The position numbers and the translations under genes were made by a program. This document shows positions 16,880-25,625 of a stretch of DNA of 64,000 bases, piece by piece. The stretch comes from DATKZM01 sp035527975 (GTDB lineage: Bacteria; Pseudomonadota; Alphaproteobacteria; JAPULJ01): assembly GCA_035527975.1 (NCBI GenBank), contig DATKZM010000042.1, forward strand, positions 1 through 64,000, in the 5' to 3' direction. Within the stretch, counting starts at the first letter, position 1, and every line of letters begins with the position of its first letter. Under the pieces are notes generated by a model, which searched no databases, had not been told where the DNA came from, and worked only from the letters and a program-made list of their open reading frames with translations.

Positions 16880-17794
16880 GTGGCCTATGATTTTGTTCCG
16901 ATTTCGCATCGGAAGCCGCTCAAATGGCCAAATGGCGCCCGGCTGGCACTGATCGTCACACTCAATCTGGAATATTGGGACCTCGTCAAGGATACCGAGG
17001 GGCCGTATTACGCCGGCGGCCCGCCGGTGCTGCCCGATCCGCTGCCCGGCAATGTTGCCGACTTCCCCAATTTCACCTGGCGCGAATACGGCCAGCGTGT
17101 CGGCATCTGGCGCATGATCGACACCTTCGATGCGGCCGGCGTTCCGGCCAGCTGCACGATGAACGCAAAGATGGGCCTTGAGCGACGCGCCGTCATCGAC
17201 GCGGTCAATGAGCGCGGCTGGGAGCTGGTCGCCCATAATTACGAGCAAGGCGATCTGCTGACCAACTATACCTTCGCGCCGGACAAGGAACGCGCGCTGA
17301 TCCGCAGCTCGCTGCAGGTTTATGAGGATACGGTCGGCCGCAAGGCCAGGGGCTGGCTGTCCTGCTCGCTCCGCAGCACGCCGAACACCCCCGGGATCTG
17401 CGCCGAGGAAGGCCTGATCTTTTTCTGCGACTACATGAACGACGACCAGCCCTACCTGATCCGAACGGATGCAGGACCGATCGTCTCGACGCCCTACACG
17501 ATCGAGATGAACGACTTCACTTTGTTTCACCGCCGCGGCATGACGACAACCGCGGTTCTGGAGGCCGTCAAAGAGCAGTTCGACGTGCTCTATGACGAGG
17601 GTGGTACGAGCGGCCGGCTGATGAACCTGGGCCTTCACCCGCATGTCGCGGGCCACCCGTATCGCATCCGTGCGCTGCGCGAATTCCTGCAATACGCAAA
17701 GTCACATGACGAAGTGTGGTGGACGACCAGGGAAGAGATCGCGTCGTGGTACCTGGAGAACCACGAAAGCCATATTCCGAGCACCTCGGCCTGA
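16880..17794 (+). CDS. Polysaccharide deacetylase/PuuE-like hydrolase family
   Basis: The 304-residue protein has the NodB-homology fold as found in the allantoinase PuuE group: RVGIWRMIDTFDAAGVPASCTMN, then ERGWELVAHNYEQGDLL and a C-terminal LGLHPHVAGHPYRI. In PuuE the second motif reads ASHGWRW; AHNYEQ here keeps a histidine but alters neighbours, so metal binding may differ. It is likely a cyclic-amide or deacylation hydrolase. Start GTG 16880 is preceded by GGGAGG. It precedes livH by 21 bases, so it is the first gene of the Liv transporter operon and probably acts on the imported substrate. Confidence 0.7.
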   Translation: MAYDFVPISHRKPLKWPNGARLALIVTLNLEYWDLVKDTEGPYYAGGPPVLPDPLPGNVADFPNFTWREYGQRVGIWRMIDTFDAAGVPASCTMNAKMGLERRAVIDAVNERGWELVAHNYEQGDLLTNYTFAPDKERALIRSSLQVYEDTVGRKARGWLSCSLRSTPNTPGICAEEGLIFFCDYMNDDQPYLIRTDAGPIVSTPYTIEMNDFTLFHRRGMTTTAVLEAVKEQFDVLYDEGGTSGRLMNLGLHPHVAGHPYRIRALREFLQYAKSHDEVWWTTREEIASWYLENHESHIPSTSA

Positions 17795-17815
17795 GACGAG
17801 CGGAACGGCCATACG

Positions 17816-18766
17816 ATGAACGTCGACATTCTTCTGCAGCAGATCGTCAACGGCCTGATGTTGGGCGGCATCTACGTGATGGTCGCAGTCGCGTTCACGC
17901 TCATCATCGGGATGCTCAATTTTCTCAACTTCACGATCCCACCGCTCTTCATGGTTTCGACCATGATGATGTGGGCCACCATGCAGGGCGGATTCGGCAA
18001 GGCGTTCGACCGCGCGCTGACCAGCCTGGTGGGGGTCAACGGAAAATTGATCGCCGGCATTGTCATGGCCCTTGTGGTCGCGGCCTTGCTGTCGCTCGTG
18101 ATCGAGCGCTTCACCTACCGCTACATGAAGGCGAAATACGGAGACGCCACCGAGCACGCGATCCCGCTGGTGAGCTCGCTCGGCTTTCTGATCGTCTTCG
18201 AGCATCTGGTGATCGGCCGCTGGGGCTCGGATTCACTGACTATCACCTCGCCTTTCGGCAATGCGAGTCTTCACATCGGCAATATCCAGATAAGCGTTCC
18301 GCAATTGACCAGCCTGGTGCTGTCACTGGCGATCGTCTTCGCGCTCAGCATCATGCTCAAGCGGACGCGTCTCGGACGGGCCTTGCGCAGTATCGCCGAG
18401 GCACCAGACACCGCCGCACTGATGGGCGTGGAAGTACGCCGCATCGTGCCGGTGGTCTATGTCATCACCGGGCTGCTCTGCGCATTGGCGGGGGTTCTGT
18501 TCACCATCAATTACACCACCGTCGATGCGTATGTCGGCGACAAGGTTGCCACCGTCGCAATTGCCGGCATGGTGCTCGGCGGGCTCGGCAATGTTTGGGG
18601 GGCGATCGTCGGCGGGCTCTTTGTCGGCGTGCTGGAGGTTCTGTCGATCTATCTGTTTGGCTCGTCGGTGGAGAAAGTGCCGATCTGGGGGCTGCTTTTG
18701 CTGATCCTGATCATCAGGCCGACCGGGCTGTTCGGCCACACCGCCATCGGCAAGGGCAAGTTCTAA
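17816..18766 (+). CDS. livH: Branched-chain amino-acid-type ABC permease LivH
   Basis: The 316-residue inner-membrane permease has about eight hydrophobic segments. The N-terminus (QQIVNGLMLGGIYVMVAVAF) and the cytoplasmic EAA-like segment MGVEVRRIVPVVYVITG are typical of LivH, as is VATVAIAGMVLGGLGNVWGA. It pairs with the LivM gene that begins one base past its stop. The actual substrate need not be an amino acid; this subfamily also takes up urea, amides and aromatic acids, and this operon sits in a catabolic island. Confidence 0.88.
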   Translation: MNVDILLQQIVNGLMLGGIYVMVAVAFTLIIGMLNFLNFTIPPLFMVSTMMMWATMQGGFGKAFDRALTSLVGVNGKLIAGIVMALVVAALLSLVIERFTYRYMKAKYGDATEHAIPLVSSLGFLIVFEHLVIGRWGSDSLTITSPFGNASLHIGNIQISVPQLTSLVLSLAIVFALSIMLKRTRLGRALRSIAEAPDTAALMGVEVRRIVPVVYVITGLLCALAGVLFTINYTTVDAYVGDKVATVAIAGMVLGGLGNVWGAIVGGLFVGVLEVLSIYLFGSSVEKVPIWGLLLLILIIRPTGLFGHTAIGKGKF

Positions 18767-18767
18767 G

Positions 18768-19667
18768 ATGGGCGAGCTTTCCGCGATCCTGGCGATCTTT
18801 TGCATCAACGTGATCTATGCCTACGGCGTCTACCTGCCCGCGGCATCGGGCCAGCTCAATCTCGGCGCGGCCGGGTTCATCATGATCGGCGCTTACGCCG
18901 GCGCCTGGCTCAACAGCAGCGCGGGGGTGGGCCTGCCGGCGCTCGTCTCGGTGCCGATCGCGGTACTTTATACAGCGTTGATCGGCTTCGTGATTTCGTT
19001 TCCGATCCTGCGCACGCGTGGCGTCTACATGGTGCTCGCCACATTCGCTTTCGCGGAGGTCGTCGGCGGCGTGATGCTCAATCTTGAATTCGTTGGCGGC
19101 GCCGCCGGAACGCCGGTCGACGCCCACGCCAATCTCAGCGTCTTGCTGCCCGCGGCGCTCGGTGTGGCGATCTTTTGCTACCTGCTGATGGCGACGCGGT
19201 TTGGACTGGCGATGCGGTCGATCCACGACGATGAGAGCGTCGCCACGCTGTTTGGCGTCAATGCACTGATGACACGGGTCGCCGCCTTCACCGTCGGCGG
19301 TGCGATCATGGGCTTCGGCGGCGCGCTTTACGGTCACTACTTCAACTATATCGAAGCGCAGCAGTTCAACGTGCTGCTCAGCATCTACATCCTGCTCTAC
19401 GTGCTGCTTGGCGGCACGCAGACCGCCTGGGGTCCGTTGGTGGGCGCGCTGTTCTTCACCGCGGTTCCCGAGCTGATCCGCCAGTTCGGCAAGCTCGTCG
19501 AGGTAAAGTGGATCGAGGATGGCCGTTTCGTCGCCTTCGGCGCCCTGATTGTCCTCATGATGGTGTTTCGCCCCGAAGGCGTGTTGACGCGCACCCTGTT
19601 GGAGCGGGTCTTCGGCCGCCGGCGCGCCCATGGCGGCCCGCGCGCCAGGGAGACCGGCCATGCATAG
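18768..19667 (+). CDS. livM: ABC permease LivM
   Basis: The 299-residue second permease of the Liv transporter shows LGAAGFIMIGAYAGAW, the conserved MRSIHDDESVATLFGV cytoplasmic loop and VLLGGTQTAWGPLVGA. The C-terminal tail RRRAHGGPRARETGHA is polar. Its last eight bases overlap the start of the ATPase gene. Confidence 0.87.
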   Translation: MGELSAILAIFCINVIYAYGVYLPAASGQLNLGAAGFIMIGAYAGAWLNSSAGVGLPALVSVPIAVLYTALIGFVISFPILRTRGVYMVLATFAFAEVVGGVMLNLEFVGGAAGTPVDAHANLSVLLPAALGVAIFCYLLMATRFGLAMRSIHDDESVATLFGVNALMTRVAAFTVGGAIMGFGGALYGHYFNYIEAQQFNVLLSIYILLYVLLGGTQTAWGPLVGALFFTAVPELIRQFGKLVEVKWIEDGRFVAFGALIVLMMVFRPEGVLTRTLLERVFGRRRAHGGPRARETGHA

Positions 19668-20661
19668 GCCGGGCCTGCAATTCGTGGCCAACGGCTTGTT
19701 GCTTGTGGTCCTAGGCTCCTCCGCGCTGGGCGTCACCTTCCTGGAGGAGGGAGCGGCTATTGGTTGGCGCGTGGCCGCATTCGCTACGACCGCGTCGGGC
19801 GCGGTGATCTTGTGCATCGGCCTCTACGTCATGCAGCGAGCGTCAGACCCGGCGACGGCCGCGTTGCCGTTCGCGCCCGATCCCGACGCGATGCTGGCGG
19901 TCCATCATCTCGACAAGAGCTTCGGCGGCCTCAAGGTAATCGACAACGTTTCGTTCAGCGTCAAGCGGGGCAGTCGCACGGCCCTCATCGGACCCAACGG
20001 CGCCGGCAAGACGACGCTCTTCAATTTGATGACGGGCGTCTATCCGGTCGACAAAGGGGCGATCGCCCTCGACGGCGCCAACATCACGGCAGTACCTGCC
20101 ATGGACCGCGTCACCCAGGGCATGTCGCGCAGCTTTCAGAACATCCGGCTGATGCCCCATCTCTCGACGATCGAGAATGTGATGCTGGGCCAGCACGCCC
20201 GGGCGCGGCGGATTGGAGCTCAACTTTTCCCGATCGGTTTGACGCGGGGAAATCGCTGGGTCGCCGAGGCCGAGGCGGCGCTGGATGTGGCCGGCCTGGA
20301 GACCTATCCCGGCCAGGTGGTTGCCGATCTGCCCTACGGCATCCAGAAGCGCATCGAGGTCGTGCGCGCGCTGATCTCCGAGCCCAAGGTGCTGCTGCTC
20401 GACGAGCCGGCGGCTGGGCTGAACATACGCGAGACTAGCGAGCTGCAGGCCTTGCTGAGGAGCGTTTCCGATCGCGGCATCACCCTGCTCGTGGTCGAGC
20501 ACGATATGCATTTCGTCCGCACCCTTTGCGAGTATGTCGTGGTGCTCAATTTCGGATGTAAGATATTCGAGGGCACGCCCGAGGAGGTCCACCAGGACCG
20601 GCAGGTGCTGACCGCCTATCTCGGCGATCAAGCGATGGGGAGCACGCGCGGTGCTGCTTGA
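19660..20661 (+). CDS. livG: LivG-type ABC ATPase with an N-terminal two-helix membrane extension
   Basis: The 333-residue protein has a standard LivG ATPase from about residue 80: Walker A IGPNGAGKTTLFNLMTG, Q-loop in SRSFQNIRLMPHLS, Walker B KVLLLDEPAAGLN and the H-loop VVEHDMHFV. The ABC signature region reads LPYGIQKRIEV instead of LSYGxQR. In front of it is a 75-residue extension with two hydrophobic stretches (about residues 9-27 and 34-56: ANGLLLVVLGSSALGV and VAAFATTASGAVILCIGLYV). LivG is normally a soluble subunit of about 250 residues. Start ATG 19660 overlaps the livM stop (ATGCATAG). Confidence 0.82.
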   Translation: MHRPGLQFVANGLLLVVLGSSALGVTFLEEGAAIGWRVAAFATTASGAVILCIGLYVMQRASDPATAALPFAPDPDAMLAVHHLDKSFGGLKVIDNVSFSVKRGSRTALIGPNGAGKTTLFNLMTGVYPVDKGAIALDGANITAVPAMDRVTQGMSRSFQNIRLMPHLSTIENVMLGQHARARRIGAQLFPIGLTRGNRWVAEAEAALDVAGLETYPGQVVADLPYGIQKRIEVVRALISEPKVLLLDEPAAGLNIRETSELQALLRSVSDRGITLLVVEHDMHFVRTLCEYVVVLNFGCKIFEGTPEEVHQDRQVLTAYLGDQAMGSTRGAA

Positions 20662-21358
20662 GGTCGAAGGGCTCGACGTGCGCTACGGCCGCAACCATGC
20701 GGTCAAGGCAATGGACCTCACCGTCGCGGAGGGTGAGATCGTCACAGTGCTCGGCGCCAACGGCGCCGGCAAGAGCTCGCTCTTGAAGGCCATCCAGGGC
20801 ACGGTTCGGTCCGCCGCCGGAAAACTGCGCTTTGCCGGCAAGCCGATCAGCGGCTGGAGCGCGCCCAAGCGGGTCTCCAATGGCCTGGTTCTGGTTCCCG
20901 AGGGCCGGCAGATTTTCGTCAGTCTGACGGTTCACGAGAACCTTCAGATGGGCGCCTATACCCGCCGCGACTCCTACGACAAGGAGATCGACGATATCTA
21001 TCAGCGCTTTCCCAACCTCGGCGAGCGGCGCGACATGCCCGCGTCGGTGCTGTCCGGCGGCGAGCAGCAGATGCTGGCGATCGGCCGCGCCCTGCTAGCC
21101 AAACCGAAGCTCGTGATGCTTGACGAGCCGTCATTGGGTTTGTCGCCGCTCCTCGTCGTAGAGCTCTTCAACCTGATCGAACAGCTGAACGACGATGGGC
21201 TGTCGATCCTGCTCGTCGAGCAGAACACGCATATGGCGCTGCACAGCGCGCATCGCGGCTATGTATTGGAACTGGGCACTATGGTGATGAACGGCACGCC
21301 CACCGAATTGAAGGACCAGGAACGAAAGCTGGAGGAAGTTTATCTCGGCGCTTCTTAG
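20651..21358 (+). CDS. livF: LivF-type ABC ATPase
   Basis: The 235-residue ATPase partner of LivG has Walker A LGANGAGKSSLLKAI, signature LSGGEQQMLAIGRAL, Walker B KLVMLDEPSLGLSP and switch His (position -VEQN-, as usual for LivF). Start GTG 20651 overlaps the end of livG by 11 bases, so translation is coupled. The C-terminus KLEEVYLGAS is the family's usual ending. Confidence 0.9.
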   Translation: MLLEVEGLDVRYGRNHAVKAMDLTVAEGEIVTVLGANGAGKSSLLKAIQGTVRSAAGKLRFAGKPISGWSAPKRVSNGLVLVPEGRQIFVSLTVHENLQMGAYTRRDSYDKEIDDIYQRFPNLGERRDMPASVLSGGEQQMLAIGRALLAKPKLVMLDEPSLGLSPLLVVELFNLIEQLNDDGLSILLVEQNTHMALHSAHRGYVLELGTMVMNGTPTELKDQERKLEEVYLGAS

Positions 21359-21450
21359 CCGGCGCGCCAACCAAGCCGTTCGCAGCCGCAGATCTGCGAC
21401 CGCCTGATGAAGCGAAGCATCGAAGAACAACAAACCAAGGGAGTTGAACC

Positions 21451-22638
21451 ATGAGACCACGACTGATTATGACCACTGCTGTCTTCGTGGCGGCTGCAAT
21501 GATGACGCTGGAGGCGAGCGCACGCGAGCTCGTCATCGGCCTCAGCTATGGCAAGACCGGGCGCTACTCGTCGATCGGCAAGACCACCGAGGCCGCCGTC
21601 GATATCGCCGTGCGTGAGATCAACGCCAAGGGCGGCGTCAACGGCATGAAGATCAAGCTGGTCAAGTTCGACACGGCTGGCGATCCACGCCAGGCGGTGG
21701 TCGCGGTGCGCAAGTTCGCGCAGGACGACAAGGCGATAGCGGTGATCGGTCCGTTCTCGTCGTCAGAGGCGCGGGTCGCCTTCCCGGCCGGCGAGCGGCT
21801 TGGCATCGTGCAAATCCCCAATGCGAGCTCCGCGCCCAAGCTGGCGGACAAGTTCTCTTACGCTTACCGGGCCACCGAATCCGAATATCTGCAGTTCATT
21901 CGTGTTGTCACGACGCTCAAGAAAAAGGGCATGTTGAAGAAGAACGTTGCCATCCTCTACGCGCCGGACGATGTCGTGTCCAAGGCCGTGGGCCTGTTCA
22001 TTATGCAGCCCATCTTCAAACAGTTTGGCGTCAAACTGGCAACCAAGCCCATTGGGTTCCGGACCGAGGCCTTCGATCTGTCGCCGCAAGTTTCGCAGCT
22101 GAAGGGGCTCAAGCTCGACTATGTGGGTGTCGCCGGCATCACACCGATCGCCATCCGCGTCCTCAAGGAGATGCGCCGCCAGGGCGTGAATACACCGATG
22201 ATCGGCGGCCAGATTTGGGCCGATCCCGAGATCATCAAGCGCATGGGCAAGGCCGCCGACGGGTCGGTGTTCATCGTCTCGTTCTGGTACAAGCGCAATG
22301 CCCGCTCGCTCGCGTTCTCGCGCAAGTTCGTCGCCGAGGTGAAGAAGATGGGCATCGACAAGCCCTTCCCGCACCATGTCGATGCGTCGGCCTATGACAC
22401 CGTCTACATCCTCGCGGCGGCAATGAGACAGGCCAAGGTGACGGGCGATCCTGCCAAGCTCAAGGCGGAGCGGACAGCGATCCGCGATACGCTCGCGAAG
22501 ATCACCGTGCCGGGCGTGATTGGAGACATCTGCTTTGAGAAGAACGGCGATGCTCAGCTACCGGGGTATGTAATCACGATGAAGAACGGTCAGTGGGAAC
22601 TGCTTGAGGAACACAAGCCGCTTCCTTGCAATAAGTAG
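21451..22638 (+). CDS. livK: Periplasmic substrate-binding protein of the Liv-type transporter
   Basis: The 395-residue type I binding protein (Peripla_BP_6) has a signal peptide (MRPRLIMTTAVFVAAAMMTL, cut near EASA-RE). The mature part begins ELVIGLSYGKTGRYSSIG. The GPFSSSEARVAFPAGERLG and PNASSAPKLADKFSY segments form the lobe 1 ligand region. It is last in the operon after livF, preceded by AAGGGAG. Ligand identity is not readable; the location suggests the compound degraded by the surrounding enzymes. Confidence 0.88.
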   Translation: MRPRLIMTTAVFVAAAMMTLEASARELVIGLSYGKTGRYSSIGKTTEAAVDIAVREINAKGGVNGMKIKLVKFDTAGDPRQAVVAVRKFAQDDKAIAVIGPFSSSEARVAFPAGERLGIVQIPNASSAPKLADKFSYAYRATESEYLQFIRVVTTLKKKGMLKKNVAILYAPDDVVSKAVGLFIMQPIFKQFGVKLATKPIGFRTEAFDLSPQVSQLKGLKLDYVGVAGITPIAIRVLKEMRRQGVNTPMIGGQIWADPEIIKRMGKAADGSVFIVSFWYKRNARSLAFSRKFVAEVKKMGIDKPFPHHVDASAYDTVYILAAAMRQAKVTGDPAKLKAERTAIRDTLAKITVPGVIGDICFEKNGDAQLPGYVITMKNGQWELLEEHKPLPCNK

Positions 22639-22676
22639 GAAACGGCGGCCGGCACGGTCAGCCAGCGAGCGACTCC

Positions 22677-22704
22677 GCGCGGCGAGGCCTCAGCCTCGCC
22701 GCGC
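22677..22704 (+). terminator. 12-bp perfect hairpin after livK
   Basis: GCGCGGCGAGGC (22677-22688) and GCCTCGCCGCGC (22693-22704) are exact complements around CTCA. It lies about 40 bases past the livK stop. It lacks a T-tract, so it is either a Rho-type 3' end stabiliser or a partial terminator before the next gene. Confidence 0.55.
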
Positions 22705-22762
22705 CACGTCGCGCTACGTCGCTCTGGCAACCCGATAGGGGCAGCTGAAGAAAGGACGGAAA

Positions 22763-23467
22763 ATGCAGACATTCGAATTGCCGGAAACCGTTCGCGAGCA
22801 GGTCCGGCGGCGCCGGGCGCGCCTCCATGCCTATGAGCGGATTGACCCCGCGACGAGCGCGCTCGTCGTGGTCGACATGCAAAATTACTTCATGCAGCCG
22901 GGAATGCCTGCCTGCTGCGATGCGGCGCGCGATATCGTGCCGAACGTCAACCGCCTGGCCGGCGCGGTTCGCGGAGCGGGCGGCACTGTCGTCTGGATCG
23001 TGACCGAGGCGCTGCCTGCTGCGGCGCAGGACTGGCTGAATCTTTATGAGCTTGGCGACGATCATGTGCGCCAAGCGCGCATCGAGCAGCTCGCGGCGGG
23101 CTCGGAGGGCTACGCGCTCTGGCCGACAATGGCACGAATGGAAGCCGACCTCACGGTGACCAAGACGCGATACAGCGCCTTCATCGAGGGCTCTTCAGAT
23201 CTTGAACCGCAGCTGCGCGCGCGGGCGGTCGACACCGTGCTCGTTGCCGGTGTTGCTACCAATGTCTGCTGCGAATCGACAGCGCGCGACGCGATGATGC
23301 GGGGATTTCGAACCGTGATGGTGTCGGACGCAAATGCCGCGAACTCGCAGGAGGAACACGCCGCCAGCCTCACAACCTTCACCCTGTATTTCGGCGACGT
23401 GCAGACAACCGACCAAGTCATCGACAATCTCTCGAGATCGTCGGGCGTCGGCGCCGCCGCGCAATAA
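22763..23467 (+). CDS. Isochorismatase-fold amidohydrolase (RutB-like group)
   Basis: The 234-residue cysteine hydrolase has Asp in ALVVVDMQNYFMQPG, Lys in LTVTKTRYSAFIEGS and Cys in VATNVCCESTARDAMM. This is the layout of RutB (ureidoacrylate amidohydrolase) and biuret amidohydrolase. It follows the Liv operon in the same direction and converges with an LLM monooxygenase gene (23637). Monooxygenase plus amidohydrolase is the RutA-RutB arrangement of pyrimidine ring cleavage, so a similar N-C bond hydrolysis after oxidative opening is plausible; this is inference. Confidence 0.78.
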   Translation: MQTFELPETVREQVRRRRARLHAYERIDPATSALVVVDMQNYFMQPGMPACCDAARDIVPNVNRLAGAVRGAGGTVVWIVTEALPAAAQDWLNLYELGDDHVRQARIEQLAAGSEGYALWPTMARMEADLTVTKTRYSAFIEGSSDLEPQLRARAVDTVLVAGVATNVCCESTARDAMMRGFRTVMVSDANAANSQEEHAASLTTFTLYFGDVQTTDQVIDNLSRSSGVGAAAQ

Positions 23468-23636
23468 GACACCCCCCGTGTGGCCAGCGTCGTGATCTCG
23501 ACGCCCGAATTGATTGATATGACGCGGCGGCCTAGGAGCGGGCAAAGTGGCCGTGCCAGTCCGCCTCATGGATCCTTCGGGGATTGCCAGGGCCGATTTG
23601 GTCGGTTCCGCGCGGTGAGCTTGGTCAAGCCCGAGT

Positions 23637-24809
23637 TCAGATAGCGGTGGGTTCGGCAGGTTCGGGGGCGCTGCTCGCGGATGCAGCGCCCAGCGATCTC
23701 ACCTCGCCGAACACTCCGTCGCGAAGCAGCTCCATGCTCCGGCGCACGAAATCGTCGGGCATGTTGCCGACCTTGATGATCAGGTTCATGTGGCCGTGGC
23801 CGAGCTCCGCATAGAGATGCCTGATCTGGTCGACGACCATATCCGGCGTGCCGCACAGCACCTGACCGTGCTCGATCCTTTCCTCCACCGGCATCAGCTT
23901 CATCTGCTCGTCCTTGTCGAGCGGGCGGATGTTGCGGTCGTCGGCATTGTATTTCGTGGTTTGCACGACGAGCTGGAGGGCGCGGTTGATGCCGCCCTGG
24001 AGCACATCGAAGAAGTACTGGGTGCCGCCGTGCAGGACCTGCTTGGCCTCATCGAAGGTCTCGGCGACGGCGGTCGGCAAGCCTATCATGAAGCGGTCGG
24101 GCCCGGCCTCCCAGCCATCGGCGCGCGCCTGTTCTTTGTAGATGTCGATAAGCTGCCTGGCCTGGCCGAGATCGGTCACGCGCAGGATGCCCATAACCGC
24201 CCGATGCTCGGCCGCGAACTTGGCCGAAGTCGGGCTGCCGCCTGACATCACCAACGGCGGATGCGGCGTTTGCACCGGCTTGGGCCAGATCGAGACGGCC
24301 CGGAACTGGTAGAATTCGCCCTCCCAGCCGAAGGGCTCGGGCTCGGTCCACGCCTTCAGGATCAATTCGACCGCTTCGCGCATGCGGCCCCAGGACTCGT
24401 CGGGCGCGATGTTGTAAGCGACGTATTCGTGCGGAATGCCGCGCATCAGGCCGGCGATGAGGCGTCCGCCGCTCATCACGTCGAGCATGGCGTATTCCTC
24501 GGCGATGCGCAGCGGGTTGATGAGCGGCAACAGGTTGCCGCATTGGAAAATGCCCGCCGTGCTCGTGCGCTCGGTGATCGAGGCGGCGATCAGGTTCGGG
24601 TTGGGCATCATCCCGAACGGGCTCATATGATGCTCGTTGCAGCCGATCTCATCGAAGCCGCATTCCTCGGCATAGATCTTGGCGTCGATATAAGTGCGGA
24701 AAAGATCGGTTGCGGTTTGCGCATCGAAGCGGCTGTTGGAGATCGGCCAGCCGAGCCCGGCTTCGTCGATGCCGGTATAGGGCATGTGGTGAGACTGGGA
24801 GAATCGCAT
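23637..24809 (-). CDS. Luciferase-like (LLM) flavin-dependent monooxygenase
   Basis: The 390-residue enzyme has the luciferase-family core: YAEECGFDEIGCNEHHMSPF (with the EHH motif near residue 60), LPLINPLRIAEEYAMLDVMSGGRLIAG and GRMREAVELILKAWTEPEPF. It needs reduced FMN from a separate reductase, none of which is visible in this window. Its start codon overlaps the stop of the adjacent alpha/beta hydrolase gene by one base, and a further LLM gene lies beyond. The tail after about residue 370 is low-complexity (AASASSAPEPAEP). Confidence 0.83.
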   Translation of the reverse strand: MRFSQSHHMPYTGIDEAGLGWPISNSRFDAQTATDLFRTYIDAKIYAEECGFDEIGCNEHHMSPFGMMPNPNLIAASITERTSTAGIFQCGNLLPLINPLRIAEEYAMLDVMSGGRLIAGLMRGIPHEYVAYNIAPDESWGRMREAVELILKAWTEPEPFGWEGEFYQFRAVSIWPKPVQTPHPPLVMSGGSPTSAKFAAEHRAVMGILRVTDLGQARQLIDIYKEQARADGWEAGPDRFMIGLPTAVAETFDEAKQVLHGGTQYFFDVLQGGINRALQLVVQTTKYNADDRNIRPLDKDEQMKLMPVEERIEHGQVLCGTPDMVVDQIRHLYAELGHGHMNLIIKVGNMPDDFVRRSMELLRDGVFGEVRSLGAASASSAPEPAEPTAI

Positions 24810-25594
24810 CAGGATGCCTCCGTTCCGCTGCCCGGATTGACGATAAACGCCTCGCCGCGCAGCAGGAAGTCCTCGTAAAGCGCGCCGACGCGCTCGGGTT
24901 GGTCGATCTCGATGCTGTGGGCGGCGTCGTAAACGAAAACGAGATGTGCGTGCGGGATGTCGTGGCGCAGCTTGCGGACAGCCTCGACGGGAACGCGGAC
25001 ATCCTTTGTGCCGTGCACGATCAGCGTCAGGCAGCGGATTTCGCCAATGCGCCGGTTGAGCTCTCCGTCCCAGGCGGCGCCGATCCGATAATGCTTGACC
25101 GCGTCCCGGTTGCCGGCGAGCTGTTCGGCCGATTTGGTCTCAGGCGGGCGTTTGTCGGGATAGGCGTAAAGCTGCTTCAGCATCACCTCCGGCTCGAAGC
25201 TGAGCGGCGGCGCGTCCGGCGGCCGAAAGCCCGCCGGCGAAGCCAGTACGAGCGGCTCGACCGTCTCGGGGTGATCGATGGCGAGCCACGCACCGATCCA
25301 GGCGCCGAGCGATTGTCCGACTACATCGCACGCGCCATCGGCCAACTCGGCGATGAGTTCGGCGTAGAGATTGGCGATACCCGGGATCGTATCGAGCCCG
25401 GGCAGACGTTCGGTCCCATCGAAGCCAGGAACAATCGGCGCAATCAGGCGAAAGCGGTTGGCAAGACGCTCGATCGGGCCGGACAGCCTGAAGCCTGCCG
25501 CTGGATGCAGATAGAGCAGCGGCGGCCCATCCCCGGCTGTGTGGTATCGGACCTCACCTTGCGACAGTCGGATCGTTTTGGTTTCAAGTTTCAT
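24809..25594 (-). CDS. Alpha/beta hydrolase
   Basis: The 261-residue serine hydrolase has its nucleophile in VVGQSLGAW (near residue 96), the acid in HGTKDVRVP (near 205) and the histidine in YDAAHSIEID (near 236). The oxyanion segment is LYLHPAAGF. It lacks a signal peptide, so it works in the cytoplasm, sandwiched between two LLM monooxygenases in one operon. NicD-like deformylation or ester/lactone hydrolysis would fit but is unproven. Start ATG 25594 has AGGTGAGA upstream; the longer frame is rejected. Confidence 0.82.
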   Translation of the reverse strand: MKLETKTIRLSQGEVRYHTAGDGPPLLYLHPAAGFRLSGPIERLANRFRLIAPIVPGFDGTERLPGLDTIPGIANLYAELIAELADGACDVVGQSLGAWIGAWLAIDHPETVEPLVLASPAGFRPPDAPPLSFEPEVMLKQLYAYPDKRPPETKSAEQLAGNRDAVKHYRIGAAWDGELNRRIGEIRCLTLIVHGTKDVRVPVEAVRKLRHDIPHAHLVFVYDAAHSIEIDQPERVGALYEDFLLRGEAFIVNPGSGTEAS

Positions 25595-25625
25595 GGAAAT
25601 CTCACCTGGATCTCTTTGCCGCGAC

